This document shows positions 45,450 to 55,332 of a DNA stretch of 64,000 bases, piece after piece (position 1 is the stretch's first letter; each line of letters begins with the position of its first letter). Source of the stretch: DATHKG01 sp035489435. Lineage in GTDB: Bacteria; Bacteroidota; Bacteroidia; Chitinophagales; Chitinophagaceae. The notes below the pieces were generated by a model. That model had not been told where the DNA came from. It saw only the letters and a program-made list of their open reading frames with translations, and did not search any database. The position numbers and the translations under genes were made by a program. The stretch is taken from assembly GCA_035489435.1 (NCBI GenBank), contig DATHKG010000161.1; one strand, given 5' to 3'.

Positions 45450-48194
45450 TTAAAACTTAGGCAATCTAATGAAAAAAGTGCTCCCTTTACATTGTTCTGA
45501 TTCTACCCATATAGTACCTCCATGTCTTTCAACGATTTTTTTGCAGATAGCAAGACCGATGCCCGTTCCGGTATATTCGCTTTTATTATGGAGACGCTGG
45601 AAAATCACAAATATCTTGTCATAGAACTTCTGATTGATTCCAATTCCATGGTCTTTTACGTAGAATTGCCAATGTTCCGCCTGTTCCTCGTAACCTACTT
45701 CGATACGCGGAGGCTCAGGACTGCTGTATTTAATAGCATTACCCACCAGGTTTTGAAATAACTGATGGATCTGACCTTTCTCCGCCTTAATAACCGGCAT
45801 GGGGTGAACGATGAGATCAGCCTTGGTTTCACGTATAGCAAGCGTATAAATATTTTTTACTGAATTCATAATCTCGTTACAGTCCACGCTTACCACTAGT
45901 TCCTTACTGGTTCCTATCCGCGAATATTGCAGGAGATCCTGGATAAGTGTTTTCATCCGTTCAGCGCCATCGATTGCGAAGTATATATATTTTTTAGAAG
46001 TGTCGTCAAGATTGCCCCCAAGCTTTTTTTCAAGCAACTGCAGAAAACTGCTCACCATCCGCAATGGTTCCTGCAGATCATGTGAAGCCACATAAGCAAA
46101 ACGTTCCAGTTCAATATTTGAAGCCTGTAATTCAGCCGCTCTTTTTTTGAGATTTTCATTTAATTCAGTGAGTTGCCTGGCTGTCATTTGCTTTTCCGTG
46201 GCATCTTTGAGAATCGAAAAGAAGGTGTGGTTTTCAGGTGACCAGATGGCAGTTGCTAACAAAGAAATGATCTTACCATCCTTTCTCACATACCTGTTTT
46301 CACTATCACGTATAGTTGCTCCATCTTTAATCATCGCCTCGCGTTCAACACTTGCAGGTTTCTCTTCCGGTACCAGCAGTTCGGAATAATACCGGCCGGC
46401 TAGCTCATCAGGCGTGTAACCAAGTAGTCGCTCGCAGTTGGCACTGATCTGAACAAACCGCCCTTGTTCATCAAGCAGGCAAATAATATCAAGTGAAGCC
46501 TCCATCAGGTCCTGGATACCGTCTAAAATTATTTGTTGTTGTTTGTGTGCTTGTTCAAGTACGGCCTGTGCCTGCTTTATAGCTGTTATGTCGGTAGACA
46601 TAGAGCATAGAGCATAAATCTGCTGATTGTCGTCAAATAACGGAAAACGGACCACGAGGTGATAAACTAGACCATGTTCTCCAGGCCGCTGAATTTCTTT
46701 TGCTGTCAATTTCCCTTCCTTTATGACCTCTTCCTCAGGGGCTCTGATGTTATCTGCCAGTTCCTTAGGAAAAAAATCATACGGTGTTTTGCCTAGTATC
46801 TCCTGTTCTGAACGGTTAAGCAATTTTTGACCTTCTTTATTAACCAGCAGATACCTGCCATTAAGATCCCGGATGCTTATGGAGCTGGCCGCATTGTCTA
46901 TCACGCTTCTTATAAAATGCTCACTTTTCCGCAACGCAGCTTCAGCTTTATTCCTGGACATTGTGTTGCGATATATAATTACAAACATCGCAATCAGCGT
47001 TAAAAATACAAGGATCTGCAGGATCGCGATTGTTCTTTGTGAGCCCTGAGCAGTTTCAGCATTTTCCAGGTTATGTTGCTTCAGGGATGTTTCCTCTGCG
47101 TGTTGAATATCAGCAACTGATTGTCTCAATCTATCCATTAACTTTTTTTCAGCACCAATTAGCATGGTTGCAAACAGCGGTTGCGTAAATCCGCCCCTTT
47201 TAAAGTCTATTAGGTTCTTACGCAACAGAATATTCTGAGTCGCAAGGCTCAATAATGTATCTACCCGCCGCTGTTGATTTGCATTACCTTCAGTAAGACG
47301 TTTTACTTCTCCTATATTTTTGAAAATACTGACTGAGCTCTTGTAATAAGGTTCTAAAAATTCTTCCCGACCGGTAATCAAAAAACCGCGGGCACCATTT
47401 TCAATATCCTGGGCTTCATTCAACACCAGTGACGCTCTCAATAGAACGTCCTTGGTATGATCTATCAATTTTGAACTTGCAATTAATTTCTGGTTATTGG
47501 CTGAAAATGAAAAAAACACAATACCGAGTAATAAAATGGTAACAGCAAAATAGGCTGCCATTTTTTTCTCAAACGAAAATTTTATATAATCCAGGGGGCT
47601 ACTATAAAATATTCCAATGCAAAGCGCCATGATACTCAAAGATGTGGTGAGTGCAGTATTGACTGCGAATGGCATACTTTCCAGGTAGTTGAGGCCCGAA
47701 ATAAAATTGAAAGTGATAAATACGGCAACAAAAAATACCAGGGGCAGCAATATCTGTACAAGTATATGCGATGTTGATCGTTCTAATTTGATCAGCATCA
47801 CACCAACTATCAGAAACATCAGGCAGGCTGACAGTTCTATCCGGCCAGGATTGGCGTCGCCACCGAGGTCATTTACAATCACCTGATCAATGCCGACTTT
47901 TATTCCGGTGATATATTCTAAAATAGTGAGTGAAGCAATAACCACTACAGCATAAGCACAGGCAATCCCTGCAATGGAAACATATTTTGATTTTTTCTGC
48001 CTGTTGGAAACGAATAATGCGATAGCAGAAAAAATAAGGCAGATAGCAGTATTGAATTTGGTGGAGGCTATACTTGATACAAGTGGCCTCATCTTTCCAA
48101 GGTCCGAGAACCAGCCCCCTATTGCGATAATACCGACAGTGATGACAACAACAACAATAAAGTTTGTTATATAATTACGGATCATAGATTGCAA
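45450..48194 (-). CDS. Membrane histidine kinase with CHASE3 and two PAS domains
   Basis: 914 aa. Six or seven hydrophobic spans fill residues 1 to about 205, like a MASE-type sensor. Another span (about 214-231) is followed by a CHASE3 domain (about 240-380, with DIENGARGFLITGREEFLEPY) and a span at about 390-408. Two PAS domains come next (420-550, 565-680). The HisKA domain has FAYVASHDLQEPLRMVSSFL with the phospho-His, and the HATPase has LVGNAIKYSS, DHGIGI and GTGIGLAICKKI. This is the phytochrome-like kinase class. The Rcp1-type regulator follows in the same operon. The ATG three codons in is an alternative start. Confidence 0.88.
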   Translation of the reverse strand: MQSMIRNYITNFIVVVVITVGIIAIGGWFSDLGKMRPLVSSIASTKFNTAICLIFSAIALFVSNRQKKSKYVSIAGIACAYAVVVIASLTILEYITGIKVGIDQVIVNDLGGDANPGRIELSACLMFLIVGVMLIKLERSTSHILVQILLPLVFFVAVFITFNFISGLNYLESMPFAVNTALTTSLSIMALCIGIFYSSPLDYIKFSFEKKMAAYFAVTILLLGIVFFSFSANNQKLIASSKLIDHTKDVLLRASLVLNEAQDIENGARGFLITGREEFLEPYYKSSVSIFKNIGEVKRLTEGNANQQRRVDTLLSLATQNILLRKNLIDFKRGGFTQPLFATMLIGAEKKLMDRLRQSVADIQHAEETSLKQHNLENAETAQGSQRTIAILQILVFLTLIAMFVIIYRNTMSRNKAEAALRKSEHFIRSVIDNAASSISIRDLNGRYLLVNKEGQKLLNRSEQEILGKTPYDFFPKELADNIRAPEEEVIKEGKLTAKEIQRPGEHGLVYHLVVRFPLFDDNQQIYALCSMSTDITAIKQAQAVLEQAHKQQQIILDGIQDLMEASLDIICLLDEQGRFVQISANCERLLGYTPDELAGRYYSELLVPEEKPASVEREAMIKDGATIRDSENRYVRKDGKIISLLATAIWSPENHTFFSILKDATEKQMTARQLTELNENLKKRAAELQASNIELERFAYVASHDLQEPLRMVSSFLQLLEKKLGGNLDDTSKKYIYFAIDGAERMKTLIQDLLQYSRIGTSKELVVSVDCNEIMNSVKNIYTLAIRETKADLIVHPMPVIKAEKGQIHQLFQNLVGNAIKYSSPEPPRIEVGYEEQAEHWQFYVKDHGIGINQKFYDKIFVIFQRLHNKSEYTGTGIGLAICKKIVERHGGTIWVESEQCKGSTFFIRLPKF

Positions 48195-48348
48195 GCAGCT
48201 TTAGAACGCAAACAAATCATCCAGTGGTTGTCAGGGTTTGATCCCGGGGGTTTGTCAAAAGTAGTGGTTTTGATGAATATTGTTTCAATGGCATGAGTTT
48301 TATATCTCCTTTGATTGGCATTTTTACTCATAAATTCAAATTTGACAT

Positions 48349-48513
48349 ATGAAGAAATTTACCCTTAATCTTGGACTTTTTGCTTTAGTCTCATCTTTCA
48401 GCAGCTGTGAATTGGCCGGAGATATTTTTTCCGCAGGTATGTGGGTGGGCGTGCTGATAGTAGTTGCTGTGATTGCACTGATCATCTGGCTGGTAGGCAG
48501 AGGAAGAAGGTAA
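48349..48513 (+). CDS. Small membrane lipoprotein of unknown function
   Basis: 54 aa. The signal MKKFTLNLGLFALVSSFSSC ends in a lipobox Cys (about residue 20). ELAGDIFSAGMWVG leads into one span (VLIVVAVIALIIWLVG) and a basic GRGRR end. Short proteins of this build (FxAGMWVG, then a C-terminal span) are common in Bacteroidetes, but I know of no function. It is a single gene, divergent from the histidine kinase and followed by a strong hairpin. Confidence 0.65.
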   Translation: MKKFTLNLGLFALVSSFSSCELAGDIFSAGMWVGVLIVVAVIALIIWLVGRGRR

Positions 48514-48601
48514 TATTTGTTAAAGTGATTAAAGCTCAGAAACAGCATAAGAAAAATATCAGGCAACTGAAATCAGTTTACTGATATCTGATAGCTAAAA
48601 C

Positions 48602-48639
48602 CGGGGATCAACTATTCAGATAAGTTGATCCCCGCTTTT
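48602..48639. terminator. Bidirectional terminator
   Basis: CGGGGATCAACT (48602-48613) and AGTTGATCCCCG (48623-48634) form a perfect 12-bp stem around a 9-nt loop, followed by CTTTTA on the plus strand and AAAACC upstream. It separates the small lipoprotein gene from the convergent GlcG-type gene. Confidence 0.75.
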
Positions 48640-48677
48640 ATGAGGAGTTGCGAAGGAAAGTTTTGAAACAGGAATTA

Positions 48678-49076
48678 TCAGATAGCTTTTGCGCCGGCTG
48701 TAGCAACCGCATGGTCATTTTCAACGCTATCGCCCGATACCCCGATCGCACCAATAATGTTACCTGATTTATCTTTTATGCAAACACCGCCTGGAAATGA
48801 AATAAGACCCCCATTTGAATGTTCAATATTATAAAGGGGACCGCCGGGTTGTGACAACTTGCCGATTTCACCACTATCCATGTTGAAGTACCTGGCCGTC
48901 CGTGCTTTTTTCTGGGAGATATCAATGGATCCAAGCCATGCATTGTCCATGTGTGCAAACGCTATAAGGTTGGTTCCTGAATCTACAACAGCAATGTTCA
49001 TAAGTGTTTTAAGTTCAGTTGCTTTTTGTTTTGCTGCTTTAATAGCCGCTTCCGCCTGTTCAAGTGTGATATTCAT
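48678..49076 (-). CDS. GlcG/HbpS-family protein
   Basis: 132 aa. The fold signature is present: TLEQAEAAIKAAKQKATELK, MNIAVVDSGTNLIAFAHMDNAW, SIDISQKKARTA, and GGVCIKDKSGNIIGAIGVSGDSVENDHAVATAG. Members bind heme or small cofactors, or are linked to glycolate use. No signal peptide is seen, so it is cytoplasmic. It lies 47 nt upstream-side of the phospholipase gene's 3' end in the same direction and may be cotranscribed with it. Confidence 0.85.
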   Translation of the reverse strand: MNITLEQAEAAIKAAKQKATELKTLMNIAVVDSGTNLIAFAHMDNAWLGSIDISQKKARTARYFNMDSGEIGKLSQPGGPLYNIEHSNGGLISFPGGVCIKDKSGNIIGAIGVSGDSVENDHAVATAGAKAI

Positions 49077-49123
49077 ATCGCTTTTTGTTTAATGATTTAT
49101 TAATGAGTGTTAGTCAAAAACTG

Positions 49124-51673
49124 CTAACCCATTGCCGGGTCAGTTGAACTAAATTTACCAGTCTCCACATGTCCGGAAAATTGTTTTACAAATGCCGGCC
49201 TGCTTTTCTCCTGCATAATAACATCATACCACCCAAAACTTTTCCCGGGGGGTACAATTAAGGTTTGAGATGCTTTCGCTGTTCCGGCAGGACCAATTGA
49301 AACTGTTTTGTTGATATTATTATATGTGGGATCAACAATTGTGATGATATATTGTTCAGCACCCTTGTTTAATATTTTGATCGCCAACTCGCCCGTTGCC
49401 TTTGCATTGCCTGGTATTGATAAGTAAACACAGTTCACTTCAATCAATGGATCATTTACATCGCCTTCAAACCGTCGATAAAATCCATTTGGCCCATGTA
49501 CACGCAGATGATATGACTTATCCTCAAAATCTTCCAGTTGCCAGGTATCAGTTAACTTCTCACCTGCTTCCATTGCATAATTCCATACCCGCATTTTCTC
49601 ATAGCTTTTCTGATCAATTGTCCTATGTGCTGAACACGCATATATAATAAATGGAGAACCTGCAGCAACCGGACCAAAAAATGTTTTTGCAGCGGCCATG
49701 GTAATCAAGAAATCTTTTTTATTTGTACTGATGTTACCATCAGCATATAATTCATAAGGCAGCGGGCAAGCCTGGCGGGTTCCCTTCTCCTGGACAAGTA
49801 CTGATGATTTTTTTAAATTCTTTTTTGCTACATCGATCTCCGTTCTTGTGAGCTCCTGGTACCCGGCCGGGTCTTTCATGAATTGTGCTTTATGGACAGA
49901 TTCGTAAAAAGCATTTTTTACAATAACCGGTGGCAAAGGAACTTTTTCGTTCCTGTACTCTTTGAATACAGATGTGAGATCACCACATACAGCGCGTCGC
50001 CATGCCGAGATATTTGGTTCAGCGATTTCCTTACCAGACTTGTGGCTAAGAAATTTTTCAAGAAAACGGAGAATGGATGTGTGATCAAAAACCTGGGAAC
50101 AGACCTGCCCTCCCCTGGACCAGGGAGAAGCAATTACCAACGGTACACGGTATCCAAGTCCAATGGAGCTGTCCCGGCTTTCAGTCCTGGCTTTGCGCTT
50201 CATGTCCTGTTCCAGCTTAACATATTCAATCTTTGCATCAATATTTTTTGAAACCAGGCCCGTCCCTTCAGTATAGGGATCAGGAGGAACAAAAGGTGGA
50301 ACATGATCGAAATACCCATCGTTCTCATCATAACAAAGTATGAAGATTGTTTTTTTCCAAACCTCGGGTTTTTGGGTCAGAATATCTAACACCTCTGAAA
50401 CATACCATGCTCCATACCATGGAGCGCCCGGATGATCACTGAAATTCTCAGGTCCCACTAACCAGGACACAGTTGGAAGTTCCCCGGCCATAACGTCTTT
50501 TCTGAACTGGTGCAAAACATCTCCTTTCGGAAGATTCATAGTTCTTTGTTGATCACCATCTTTATAACTATAAGAACTTATGGTCCGGTAGTCCGCATCA
50601 GCTGAGTTAGTGGTGAAAGCCCTGGAGTGAATACCTTTCTGTTTTTCTGTTAGCCGGGCAAATGCCTCGTCAGTATATTTTTCCTGAACAATTTTTGCCT
50701 GTTGAAGCAGTTTCTTTTTGGCGGCCAGCTCCTTTTTTGTCGTCACTGTAGCCTTATCGTTTTGATCCAGTTTAGCAAGTTTTGACTCCAGTTCACTGAT
50801 CTGCGATGGCAAAATTTGCTGCATCTCAGCCATATACCTGCGATGAGTAGCCGAAAACCTCACATTGAACTGGCTGAACCATTCAATTGGGTTATCAGTA
50901 AAGTTTGCAAGCCATGAATCTTCTTCACCGTTAAAACCTGATGCCAGGCTTATTTCATTCTGATATATTTTCCAGGAGATGTTTTCCTCTTCAAGTCTTT
51001 CGGGAAAAGTAGTCCAGTTAACTTCAGCCTCATAATCCACATTTTCATTCCGCACATTCGCATAGGCATCAGTGTTTGGTTCCTGCCTCACTGTTCCGGT
51101 CCATAAAAACAAACGGTTTGGTGTGGTGCCCGTAAGGGATGAACAAAAATTCTGATCACACACAGTGAAAGCATCCGCAAGCGCATAATAAAAAGGAATG
51201 TCTTCCCGGTTATAGTATCCCATGGTAAGCGGGGCCCTGGCAAATTCCTTATGCCCGGACGGTTTTGCTATCAGCCATTTGTCGAATTTCCCGTTGTTTC
51301 TTGCATCCACCTGGTTTGTCCAGGAATGCGGCAATGAGCCTGTCCAGGTTGATTTGGTTTCCTTGATGTTAAGACGGAAAGGTGCATAAGCTTCTCCTTC
51401 CGCATTTTTCTGGAACCATACCGGGTCCCCGTCAGGTAAGATAATAGCACGTGGGTCTTTAAATCCGCGTACTCCATTTAAGCTTCCATAACAATGATCG
51501 AATGAACGGTTTTCCTGCATCAGGATCACCACATGTTCCGCATCAAGATATGTGGATCCGGCGATAGGATCAATTGCGAGTGCGCGCTGAACCGAGGCAG
51601 GCAGGCCCTGAAATAAACCGGTACCTCCGGAAACCAATGCTGCTTTCTTTAAAAATTCTCTCCGGGAGTCCAT
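49124..51673 (-). CDS. plcN: Phosphocholine-specific phospholipase C, Tat-exported
   Basis: 849 aa. The N-terminus has a Tat signal (MDSRREFLKKAALVSGGTG). The phosphoesterase domain shows EHVVILMQENRSFDHCYGSL, TGTTPNRLFLWTG, VSWLVGPENFSDHPG, FILCYDENDGYFDHVPPF and RVPLVIASPWSRGG. Two C-terminal domains of the bacterial PLC type follow (FYRRFEGDVNDPLIEV and TVSIGPAGTAKASQTLIVPPGKSFGWYDV). It cleaves phosphatidylcholine or sphingomyelin in the periplasm or outside the cell. No Pho-box-like regulation can be seen. The gene order suggests expression with the GlcG-type gene. Confidence 0.92.
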   Translation of the reverse strand: MDSRREFLKKAALVSGGTGLFQGLPASVQRALAIDPIAGSTYLDAEHVVILMQENRSFDHCYGSLNGVRGFKDPRAIILPDGDPVWFQKNAEGEAYAPFRLNIKETKSTWTGSLPHSWTNQVDARNNGKFDKWLIAKPSGHKEFARAPLTMGYYNREDIPFYYALADAFTVCDQNFCSSLTGTTPNRLFLWTGTVRQEPNTDAYANVRNENVDYEAEVNWTTFPERLEEENISWKIYQNEISLASGFNGEEDSWLANFTDNPIEWFSQFNVRFSATHRRYMAEMQQILPSQISELESKLAKLDQNDKATVTTKKELAAKKKLLQQAKIVQEKYTDEAFARLTEKQKGIHSRAFTTNSADADYRTISSYSYKDGDQQRTMNLPKGDVLHQFRKDVMAGELPTVSWLVGPENFSDHPGAPWYGAWYVSEVLDILTQKPEVWKKTIFILCYDENDGYFDHVPPFVPPDPYTEGTGLVSKNIDAKIEYVKLEQDMKRKARTESRDSSIGLGYRVPLVIASPWSRGGQVCSQVFDHTSILRFLEKFLSHKSGKEIAEPNISAWRRAVCGDLTSVFKEYRNEKVPLPPVIVKNAFYESVHKAQFMKDPAGYQELTRTEIDVAKKNLKKSSVLVQEKGTRQACPLPYELYADGNISTNKKDFLITMAAAKTFFGPVAAGSPFIIYACSAHRTIDQKSYEKMRVWNYAMEAGEKLTDTWQLEDFEDKSYHLRVHGPNGFYRRFEGDVNDPLIEVNCVYLSIPGNAKATGELAIKILNKGAEQYIITIVDPTYNNINKTVSIGPAGTAKASQTLIVPPGKSFGWYDVIMQEKSRPAFVKQFSGHVETGKFSSTDPAMG

Positions 51674-51775
51674 TGATAAAAGGTTTTTCCAAATATAAAC
51701 TTTCCCTTCACAGATAATGAAAGGCCAGTGTTATCAAAACTTATTATAAAGTAAAGGGCTTCGTAGACCTGGTCC

Positions 51776-51846
51776 GGATATAAGAACTGTTCTATGGTTC
51801 ATATAAGAATTGTGCTATGATCAGAATATCAGCATTGTTTTATGGT
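51776..51846 (-). repeat. 23-25-bp tandem array that spans the antiporter stop codon
   Basis: Three units on the minus strand: ACCATAAAACAATGCTGATA..., ATCATAGCACAATTCTTATA... and ACCATAGAACAGTTCTTATA..., at 51822-51846, 51799-51821 and 51776-51798. The TAA stop of the antiporter (51840-51842) lies in the first unit, and the equivalent bases in the others are TAG. Confidence 0.8.
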
Positions 51847-54113
51847 TTAATTATCAGAACCGACGGAGACCGCGATAACCATTCATTCTGTTCTTCAACC
51901 ACTTTACGCCAGCTATCCATACTGATAAGCATAAGGTCCTGCTGATCCAGGAATTTTCTTTCGATTCTATCTACGTTTAATAATTCAACAGAACCCGGAT
52001 TGGCACCCTTTATAGATTCGATGCTGGCACTTAACTCAGGATTCTGCCTGATAACACCAGCTATGTCCAGGATGCTAACACGTGAAAGACTGTTATTAAT
52101 AAATTTTTGAGCGAAGATAAACAGGTAGCTGTCACTGATGGAAAATATTGGAACAAATATGTGTTCAAGCTTGTCTGACCTTTTATTGATGTAGATACCA
52201 ACAGGTATTTTCGATGCTCTTAAAATCTGCCGGACCCGATCGTCAAAATATGCATTCTCGAAAAGTCTTTCTTTACCAGTAATGGTATCATATAATTTTT
52301 CAGGATTGATAATCTTACTTGTGATTCCCAGCAACCTCCCGAGGAAAGTGCCTTCGAAAACGGAACTTCCTGCACCAATTAAAAGAAGGTCATAATTGCC
52401 TGCATTTGCTACGGTAGTAATCTCGTGATTTACATCGAGGGCAGGTTTAAAAATTGTCAGAAGTTTGAGGTTAAGTTTTTTTGCCTCGTCCAGGATCGGG
52501 TTGAAACTATCACGTTCATATTCTTCCTGGTTATATAAATTGAGTTCATTGCTGGACGAAACATGAAGCATAGTTACCTGTGTTGTGTCCAATGATCTCC
52601 TTGCAAGACTATGCGCCAGTTTAAGGATGGATACGCCCTTTTTGGCCGTGCTGAAAGAGCCAATGATATTGTATTTGAGCAGATCGTTCATGATCGCCTC
52701 TGCGGGCCTGCTTTTCTCGGGCCGGAACTTATTGATAAGGTCTAAGGCCGGGCCTGTCATAAAAGTGGTAAGCAGCGCCATGATCACCATCATTGCAAAT
52801 ATCTCCGGGCTCAGTACGCCAAGGTCGTAACCAATGTTAAGTACAATGAGCTCCATCAATCCCCTGCAATTCATCAATGCACCTATAGCTAAACTGTCAC
52901 GCCAGTTTTGCCCGACAAACCTGGCCGCAAGGGCGCTGCCGAGGAATTTTCCAATCACGGCAACAGCTATAATTGCAAAGCAAATCTTCCAGAGATAAGG
53001 CTCATTCAACAATCCGATCTGCGTGCGCAGTCCGGTAAAAACGAAAAACAGTGGTAATAACAAAACCAGTGCTACGTCTTCAACCTTTTCAATAAATATG
53101 TTTCTAAAATTGGTATTTGCCGGCATTATCACTCCGGCCATGAAAGCGCCAAACAAGGCATGGATGCCGATAACCTCCGTGGCATAGGACGATAACAATA
53201 ATGTAATAAAAAATATAGCAACCACCGGCTTGCTAAACGATTCCTTGTTTTGATATTTGTCGCCTATTTTTTTCAGAAATGGTTGTACCACTCTCAACAT
53301 GATAAATACATAAGCCAGCGCCATCAGAATTGTATAAAGTGCGCTTAATACAGAACCCGCTTTTACTATCGCGATAACAACGGCAAGGATACACCAGGCA
53401 GTAATATCATCAGCAGCGGCACAGGTAATGACTATGGTGCCGAGTTTTGTTTTTGAAAGACCCCGTTCCTGTACGATCCTTGCAAGCACGGGAAATGCGG
53501 TTATGCTCATTGCTATCCCCATGAAAAGTGAGAACGCAAGAAAACCGATATTGGGAGGCGCAAAATGCTGGTAAATAAAATAGGCAAGACCAGTTCCTAA
53601 TGTAAAAGGAAAGATGATACTGGCATGGCTTACGACGATAGCATCTTTGGCTTTACTCTTTAGTACATTAAGGTCAAGCTCCATTCCTATAACGAACATA
53701 AACAGGATCAAACCGATCTGGCTAAGGAATTGCAGATTCGGAAGCGACTGTTTCGGGAAAAGGAAGCCTGCATATTCTGGAAAATACATCCCAAGAAATG
53801 AAGGCCCGAGAACGATACCTGCAACAATTTCCCCTATTACCGTTGGCTGTCCTATTTTCTTACAAAAAAAACCAAATATTCTGGCAACAATAATTATCGT
53901 CAGGATCTGCAAAAGCAGGATGGCTAGTGGATACTGCAGGTTGAGTAGAAAAGTATTTTTAAACTGATCCCAGGTCGAGGCATTAATCTGTGGCACGAAA
54001 TCCTTCACCCGGCCAGACTGTAAAACTGTACCCTGTTTTATAACGAAGTATATAATCGCTGAAAAAGCAACAATGGTTGTAGCATAAAAAATGAGATTCT
54101 TATTTTTTTTCAT
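51840..54113 (-). CDS. Cation:proton antiporter, CPA2 family, with C-terminal universal-stress-like domain
   Basis: 757 aa from MKKNKNLIFY. After one N-terminal span, residues about 55-450 carry the CPA2 fold: IGQPTVIGEIVAGIVLGPSFLG, LFMFVIGMELDLNVLKS, ITAFPVLARIVQERGL, CAAADDITAWCILAVV (the DD ion site), GIHALFGAFMAGVIMP and NCRGLMELIVLNIGYDLG. The soluble C-terminal 290 residues resemble two USP-like halves (one with LLIGAGSSVFEG). This is the layout of KefB/CHX-type K+/H+ or Na+/H+ exchangers. The stop codon is inside a tandem repeat. Confidence 0.85.
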   Translation of the reverse strand: MKKNKNLIFYATTIVAFSAIIYFVIKQGTVLQSGRVKDFVPQINASTWDQFKNTFLLNLQYPLAILLLQILTIIIVARIFGFFCKKIGQPTVIGEIVAGIVLGPSFLGMYFPEYAGFLFPKQSLPNLQFLSQIGLILFMFVIGMELDLNVLKSKAKDAIVVSHASIIFPFTLGTGLAYFIYQHFAPPNIGFLAFSLFMGIAMSITAFPVLARIVQERGLSKTKLGTIVITCAAADDITAWCILAVVIAIVKAGSVLSALYTILMALAYVFIMLRVVQPFLKKIGDKYQNKESFSKPVVAIFFITLLLSSYATEVIGIHALFGAFMAGVIMPANTNFRNIFIEKVEDVALVLLLPLFFVFTGLRTQIGLLNEPYLWKICFAIIAVAVIGKFLGSALAARFVGQNWRDSLAIGALMNCRGLMELIVLNIGYDLGVLSPEIFAMMVIMALLTTFMTGPALDLINKFRPEKSRPAEAIMNDLLKYNIIGSFSTAKKGVSILKLAHSLARRSLDTTQVTMLHVSSSNELNLYNQEEYERDSFNPILDEAKKLNLKLLTIFKPALDVNHEITTVANAGNYDLLLIGAGSSVFEGTFLGRLLGITSKIINPEKLYDTITGKERLFENAYFDDRVRQILRASKIPVGIYINKRSDKLEHIFVPIFSISDSYLFIFAQKFINNSLSRVSILDIAGVIRQNPELSASIESIKGANPGSVELLNVDRIERKFLDQQDLMLISMDSWRKVVEEQNEWLSRSPSVLIIKP

Positions 54114-54384
54114 CCGTTCATTTTTATTTTTTTGGCCCACACCCTGGATGGGGGAAACGCCCTATTTGCATTCCCTTGGCTGGCCCCGCACTTGAGGGAT
54201 GTGTCAAAAAAGTTTCATGGGCGTTTTATAATGCCTGGTTCACTCTTATTTTCGGGCGCCATGGCCAGGTTATTTTCAGACTGCATCTTCCGGATCGCAA
54301 GGCATCGTTTATTTTGATAAAAAATCGAACGCAATATAAATCAAATACCGTAGGCTTTGAAGAAGAGAACCAGAGATGACGATC

Positions 54385-55203
54385 TTATAACTTTGCACTA
54401 CAATATTTACAATAAACCGCATCTTCTTCATGCCCTTCACGGCCACAGTTCGGACAAGCTTCCGCACTGTGGTTTTTGTTACGTGCTGCCAGCGCCATCT
54501 CTGTTGTGATAATGCCAGTTGGAACGGCAATAATACCATAGCCCATCAGCATGATAACACTAGCCACAAATTTACCCAATGGGGTAACAGGCGAAATGTC
54601 GCCATAGCCAACTGTAGTGATGGTTACAATCGCCCAGTAAATACTATCCGGGATACTGGTGAAACCATTTTTGCCCCTTTCAACAAGATACATCACCGAA
54701 CCGAGTACTATGACTGTTGTAAAAACCATCATCATGAATATGCTGATCTTTCTTACACTTCCCTTGATTGCCTGTAGCAGAAACTGCATTTCGTTCACAT
54801 AGTGCCTCAGCTTAAAGATCCGGAAAACTCTAAGCAAACGGAGGGCCCGCACTACAAGCAAGGTTTGAGCACCTGCATAAAACAAACCTATATAAGTAGG
54901 GAGGATGGAGAGAATATCTATGATTCCGAAAAAACTGAATATGAACCGGAAGGGCTTTTTGATGCAGATCAGCCTTAAAATAAATTCTATGGTAAACAAA
55001 ATGGTATAGGTCCATTCGAGCTTCAAAAAAAGGTTGCCATAACGATTATGCAGTGATTCGACACTGTCCAGCATCACCACCAATATACTTGTGAAGATCA
55101 GGAACAACAGGGTAACATCAAATGCCTTACCTGCGGGCGTGGATGATTCGTAAACGATCGAATGAATCTTTTCCCGCCACGATTTTGATTCTTCTTGCTG
55201 CAT
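54385..55203 (-). CDS. Voltage-gated-type potassium channel with C-terminal zinc ribbon
   Basis: 272 aa from MQQEESKSWR. Six spans: S1 FDVTLLFLIFTSILVVML, S2 WTYTILFTIEFILRLICI, S3, an S4 with spaced arginines (VVRALRLLRVFRIFKLRHY), S5 and S6. The selectivity filter TITTVGYGDISPVTPLG is intact. After S6 the protein ends in CPNCGREGHEEDAVYCKYCSAKL, a four-Cys zinc ribbon. It conducts K+ across the inner membrane. The neighbouring CPA2 antiporter is in the same direction, so the two may serve ion balance, though 271 nt separate them. Confidence 0.9.
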   Translation of the reverse strand: MQQEESKSWREKIHSIVYESSTPAGKAFDVTLLFLIFTSILVVMLDSVESLHNRYGNLFLKLEWTYTILFTIEFILRLICIKKPFRFIFSFFGIIDILSILPTYIGLFYAGAQTLLVVRALRLLRVFRIFKLRHYVNEMQFLLQAIKGSVRKISIFMMMVFTTVIVLGSVMYLVERGKNGFTSIPDSIYWAIVTITTVGYGDISPVTPLGKFVASVIMLMGYGIIAVPTGIITTEMALAARNKNHSAEACPNCGREGHEEDAVYCKYCSAKL

Positions 55204-55332
55204 AAACGTCTTAATTAAACATCCCGCCAATAATATTTCACAAATTAATGGTTTATGAGTTTAGCATAAATTCTATCTTAACGTTAATTTGCTATAGCAA
55301 TTACTCCTAAGCCAAATCAACAAATATCTTTT

